Origin: Coriobacteriia bacterium
GTDB lineage: Bacteria; Actinomycetota; Coriobacteriia; Anaerosomatales; SLCP01
DNA: 55,278 nt
Assembly (NCBI GenBank): GCA_030603745.1
Contig: JAUVXE010000013.1
Coordinates: 1-55,278, forward strand
Reading direction: 5' to 3'
The notes under the pieces were generated by a model. It worked only from the letters and a program-made list of their open reading frames with translations, was not told where the DNA came from and did no database searches. The first letter of the stretch is position 1. Each line of letters opens with the position of its first letter. Of this stretch, positions 52,088 through 55,278 are shown in pieces. The position numbers and the translations under genes were made by a program.

Positions 52088-53062
52088 ATGCGTACCTCGT
52101 TCGCGATCGGCGTGGATGTGGGAGGGACCCGCATCGCCGCCGGCCTGATCGAACGCAAGGGCAGGATCGTCAAGGACCTGCAGAAGCTCACGCCTCACAA
52201 CGGGCCGTTCGCGGTCGTCGACGCCATCATCGAGGCGATCGAGCAGGTCGCCGAGGGGGTCCATCCCAGCGAGATCGCCGGCGTGGGGATCGGGTTGCCG
52301 GCGCAGATCGACTTCCTCAAGCAGTCGGTCGAGTTCTGCACCAACCTGCCGCTCGCCGGGGTCGACGTGCGCTCGCTCGTGCTCTCACGGGTCCGCCACG
52401 AGGTCACCATCGACAACGACGGGCACCTCGCGGCCTACGGCGAGTTCCGCTACGGGTCGGCCAAGGGCGCCCGCGACTTCCTCATGCTCACGCTCGGGAC
52501 CGGCGTGGGCGGCGGGCTGTTCATCGGCGGCGAGCCCTATCGCGGCTCCCGCGGCCTCGGCGGCGAGATCGGCCACATGGTAGTGCAGATGGACGGGCCG
52601 CCGTGTCCGTGCGGAGGGCGGGGCCATATCGAGAGCTACCTCGGCCGACCGGCGATCGCGGCGAAGGGCCGCGAGGCGGCCGCGGCGTTCAGCGGGCGCG
52701 CCATCGTCGAGGAGGCCGGGGGGGATCCGGCCGCAGTGAGCGCCGAGGCGGTCATCAAGGCAGCGCTCAAGGGCGACGAAGTGGCGCGAGCGATCCTGCT
52801 CGACGCCGGCGAGGTGCTCGGCCGAGCGCTCGTCGGGCTCGTGAACGTCTTCAATCCCCGCCTGATCGTGGTGGGCGGCGGCGTGGGCGAGGCGTGCGGC
52901 TTCCTCGTCGAGCGCGCCGCCGAGGTGATGCAGGCCGAGGCGCTCGCCGGCCGCCGTGACGTGCGATTCATCCAGTCCGAGCTCGGCAACGACTCGGGCA
53001 TCCTCGGCGCCGCGGCGCTCGCCTTCGACGAACACGACTCCAGGGAGGGGCTGCACCGATGA
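52088..53062 (+). CDS. ROK family sugar kinase / glucokinase-like
   Basis: 324 residues, ATG with GGAGG upstream. 'AIGVDVGGTRIAAGLI' (phosphate 1), 'LGTGVGGGLFIGGE' and 'NDGHLAAYGEFRYG' are ROK motifs. The zinc motif is 'CPCGGRGHIES', so the third Cys of the usual CxCGxxGCxE is His. It probably phosphorylates glucose. Its stop overlaps the DUF362 start as ATGA. Confidence 0.9.
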   Translation: MRTSFAIGVDVGGTRIAAGLIERKGRIVKDLQKLTPHNGPFAVVDAIIEAIEQVAEGVHPSEIAGVGIGLPAQIDFLKQSVEFCTNLPLAGVDVRSLVLSRVRHEVTIDNDGHLAAYGEFRYGSAKGARDFLMLTLGTGVGGGLFIGGEPYRGSRGLGGEIGHMVVQMDGPPCPCGGRGHIESYLGRPAIAAKGREAAAAFSGRAIVEEAGGDPAAVSAEAVIKAALKGDEVARAILLDAGEVLGRALVGLVNVFNPRLIVVGGGVGEACGFLVERAAEVMQAEALAGRRDVRFIQSELGNDSGILGAAALAFDEHDSREGLHR

Positions 53063-54180
53063 GCGACACGCCCAAGGCCGAGGTCTGGTTCGCGCCCGTC
53101 CGCTCTCCGGGCAAGAAGTCGCTCGTGAAGCGCTCCGGGGACCTGCTCGCGCGCGCGGGGCTCTCCTCGGCGGTAGGGCCCGACGACCTCGTGGCGGTGA
53201 AGCTTCACTTCGGCGAGGAGGGCAACACGGGGTTCGTGCAGCCGATCTACATCCGCGAGGTCGTGGCGCGGGTCAAGGCCGCCGGCGGCAAGCCGTTCCT
53301 CACCGACGCGAACACCCTCTACCGCGGGCAGCGGGCGAACTCGGTCGATCACCTCGCCTGCGCGATCCACAACGGGTTCTCGTACGCGACCGTCGAGGCG
53401 CCGCTCATCATCGCCGACGGTCTCGACGGCCGGGAGGCGTGCGAGGTCGCCGTCGAGGGCGGCAAGCACTTCGAGAGCGTCAGGATCGGCTCGGCGGCGG
53501 TGCACGCCGACGCGATGGTCGTGGTCTCGCACGTCAAAGGTCACGAGGCGACCGGGTTCGGCGGCGCGATCAAGAACGTCGGGATGGGCCTGGGGTGCCG
53601 TAGCGCCAAGCAGCGCATGCACGCCGATTTCCGCCCCGAGGTGGCGGCCGAGAAGTGCACCGCGTGCAACCGGTGCGTGAAGTGGTGCCCGGTCGACGCG
53701 ATCGTGATCGGCCCCGACCGCGTGGCCGTGGTCGACTACGAGCTCTGTTACGGCTGCGGCGAGTGCGTCGCGGCCTGCCCGTTCGGCGCGATCGCCACGC
53801 AGTGGAAGACCACGCCCGAGGCGATCCAGGAGAAGATCGTCGAGCACGTCGCCGGCGCGGTCGCGGGCAAGGAGGGCAAGGTCGTCTACCTCTCGTTCGT
53901 GACCGACATCTCGCCCGACTGCGACTGCTGGTCGTTCTCGGACGCGGCGGTCGTGCCCGACATCGGCGTGCTCGCCTCGACCGATCCGGTCGCGATCGAC
54001 CAGGCCGCCTACGACCTCGTGGTCGCCGCGCCCGGACTGGAAGGCACGAGGGGCGAGGGTCTCGGCGAGGGCGTCGACACGTTCCGGCGCATCACCGGCG
54101 TCGACGGCACGCATGCGATGGCGTACGCCGAGAGCATGGGCCTCGGCACGCGCGCCTACGAGCTCAAGCGGGTAGACTGA
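53059..54180 (+). CDS. DUF362 iron-sulfur protein
   Basis: 373 residues. N-terminal DUF362 domain ('VAVKLHFGEEGNTGF', 'SHVKGHEATGFGGAIKNVGMG') and two ferredoxin-type clusters: 'CTACNRCVKWCP' and 'CYGCGECVAACP' around residues 200-250. The C-terminal 'DCDCWSF' may add ligands. Proteins of this type are cytosolic redox or cofactor proteins of unknown reaction. Coupled to the ROK gene. Confidence 0.88.
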   Translation: MSDTPKAEVWFAPVRSPGKKSLVKRSGDLLARAGLSSAVGPDDLVAVKLHFGEEGNTGFVQPIYIREVVARVKAAGGKPFLTDANTLYRGQRANSVDHLACAIHNGFSYATVEAPLIIADGLDGREACEVAVEGGKHFESVRIGSAAVHADAMVVVSHVKGHEATGFGGAIKNVGMGLGCRSAKQRMHADFRPEVAAEKCTACNRCVKWCPVDAIVIGPDRVAVVDYELCYGCGECVAACPFGAIATQWKTTPEAIQEKIVEHVAGAVAGKEGKVVYLSFVTDISPDCDCWSFSDAAVVPDIGVLASTDPVAIDQAAYDLVVAAPGLEGTRGEGLGEGVDTFRRITGVDGTHAMAYAESMGLGTRAYELKRVD

Positions 54181-54246
54181 GGCCGAAACGGTCGGACGGC
54201 CGGTCACCATCATCGTGTGCCGGCGCCGCGAGGTTAGGGGAGTGAC

Positions 54247-55278
54247 GTGGACCACGTAGGGATCCTCAAGCGCGCGTGGAGCGTGACCTGGCGTCACCGC
54301 ATCCTGTGGCTGTTCGGCCTGTTCGTCGCCGGCTCGGGCGGCGGAGGGGGCGGAGGGGGCAACTACTCCACCGGGAGCGGTGAGCTCGATCCGGCGACCC
54401 TGCGTGAGTTCGAGCGCGCCTACTACTGGTTCCAGGACAACATCGCGCTCATCGTGATGGTCGCGGCGTTCCTCGTGTTGCTCTGGTTCGCGCTCTTCGT
54501 GATCAGCATCGCCGCCAAGGGCGGGCTCGTGTTCCTGGTCAACGAGGCCGAGGAGGACCGCCCCGTCCGCGGCATGGCCGGGTGGGGGGCCGGGTTCCGC
54601 GCGTGGCTGCGCGTCTTCGGCATCTCGATCGTGCTGTGGCTGCCCTTCCTCGTCATCCTCGGCGTGATCCTCTTCGCGATGTTCGCGCCGCTCGTGGTGC
54701 CGCTCGTGAGAGGCGTGGAGCCCGGGGCCGAGGCGATCGTGGGGCTGTGCGGCGGTCTTGTGCTGGGCGGCGTGTTGCTGCTCGTCCTCGGCATCCTGCT
54801 GTCGCTGCTCGACACGCTCGCCGTACGCCACGCGGTGCTCGGCGGGACCGGCGTGTTCCGCTCGATCGGTGAGGCGTGGACCGACATCCGGACCCGCTTC
54901 AAGGACGTCTTCGTGATGTGGCTGCTGATGGTCGCGGTCGGCATCGGTTTCGGTATCGTGGTCGGCGTGATCGCCGCGGTCTTCGGGTTCGCGGCCGTGG
55001 CGGCGTTCCTCGGCCAGGCGTGGTATGTCGGGATCGGCATCGTCGTCGCGCTCTTCCTGGCGCTGCTGTTGCCGAGCGCGATCTACGGGGCGTTCACCTC
55101 GGCGGTGTGGACGATCTTCTTCCGCCGCCTGACCGGGCGCGAGGTCGTCGAGGTCGCGACCGCACCCGTCTACAGCCCGCCGCTCGTGCCGGGCGCCCCC
55201 GACTCGCCGCTGCCGCCCGCCCCGCCCGCACCGGGCGCGGTCGGGCCGCCGCCCGTGCCTCCGGGGCCGCCCGTGGCG
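54247..55278 (+). CDS. Polytopic membrane protein, 3' end outside window
   Basis: Open from a GTG at 54247 (AGGGGAG about 5 nt upstream) to the window edge, 344 codons. An N-terminal basic helix 'ILKRAWSVTWRHRILWLFGLF' precedes a Gly-rich loop (GGGGGGG), five to six membrane segments and a Pro/Gly/Ala-rich tail in progress at the end. Resembles uncharacterised multi-pass proteins of GDPD-membrane-domain type; a transport or stress role is unknown. Confidence 0.75.
   Translation, partial: MDHVGILKRAWSVTWRHRILWLFGLFVAGSGGGGGGGGNYSTGSGELDPATLREFERAYYWFQDNIALIVMVAAFLVLLWFALFVISIAAKGGLVFLVNEAEEDRPVRGMAGWGAGFRAWLRVFGISIVLWLPFLVILGVILFAMFAPLVVPLVRGVEPGAEAIVGLCGGLVLGGVLLLVLGILLSLLDTLAVRHAVLGGTGVFRSIGEAWTDIRTRFKDVFVMWLLMVAVGIGFGIVVGVIAAVFGFAAVAAFLGQAWYVGIGIVVALFLALLLPSAIYGAFTSAVWTIFFRRLTGREVVEVATAPVYSPPLVPGAPDSPLPPAPPAPGAVGPPPVPPGPPVA

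Noticed and set aside
52636-54831. 731-codon minus-strand frame covering ROK and DUF362 genes
   Set aside because: Antisense of two clear genes with overlapping ATGA; no domain of its own.

Overview
The window is chromosomal DNA of a high-GC Gram-positive-type bacterium. Evidence for this includes a very GC-rich codon bias, frequent GTG/TTG starts behind strong Shine-Dalgarno (SD) sites, a fused trehalose-6-phosphate synthase/phosphatase, FtsX/MacB-type ABC exporters, exported multiheme cytochromes, small ferredoxins and several leaderless-looking genes. An anaerobic or facultative actinobacterium of the Coriobacteriia or a related deep lineage is my inference; no rRNA or clear phylogenetic marker is present to prove it.

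Layout. 1-3.7 kb: end of a class IV aminotransferase, an MscS channel and a fused OtsA-OtsB. 3.8-4.35 kb: tRNA cluster Lys(TTT), Glu(TTC), an odd Glu(CTC) with an 8-nt anticodon loop, and Val(TAC). 4.3-5.2 kb: nearly gene-free DNA with strong hairpins. 5.2-10.4 kb: a large secreted multicopper oxidase with three fibronectin-III repeats, followed by a di-heme peroxidase-family cytochrome. 10.5-13.6 kb: an FeoA-like Cys-rich protein, an exported seven-heme cytochrome, ArsC, a flavin/PNPOx-fold protein and a YbaN-like protein. 13.6-16.9 kb: a translationally coupled operon of a cobalamin-binding (AerR/CarH-motif) sensor, a PAS-GGDEF diguanylate cyclase and a soluble histidine kinase. 17-19.2 kb: a 58-residue monoheme c-type cytochrome, an ArfB-like release factor, a ferredoxin and a DUF72 protein. 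19.3-24.4 kb: five collinear ABC-exporter genes (three permeases, two ATPases), facing a second operon of another cobalamin-binding sensor, a permease and an ATPase (24.4-26.9 kb).

27.0-43.1 kb is an integrated element, visibly lower in GC, bounded by two complete tRNA-Asp genes. It carries two tyrosine recombinases, RadC, a J-like protein, small membrane proteins, a YdjM-like protein, a degenerate YraN-like protein, a type II restriction-modification set (PmeII-like nuclease, Vsr, C5 methyltransferase, an extra PD-(D/E)xK-like protein), an HNH pair, a GmrSD-like DUF262/DUF1524 protein and two small partners. It is best read as a defence-carrying integrative element. Several of its genes sit behind terminator-like hairpins.

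43.2-55.3 kb returns to ordinary high-GC chromosome: a membrane protein, a DUF5996 protein, an M23 peptidase, tRNA-Phe, an SdpI-like protein, a DUF5677 protein, a HEAT-repeat protein coupled to an HD-GYP-like protein, an ImmA-like protein without the catalytic Glu, a ROK kinase, a DUF362 iron-sulfur protein and the start of a polytopic membrane protein.

The most interesting units are the two cobalamin-sensor operons, the multicopper oxidase/di-heme cytochrome pair, the 8-nt-loop tRNA, the monoheme microprotein, and the attachment-site architecture and hairpin leaders of the island. All functions are inferred from motifs and context only.
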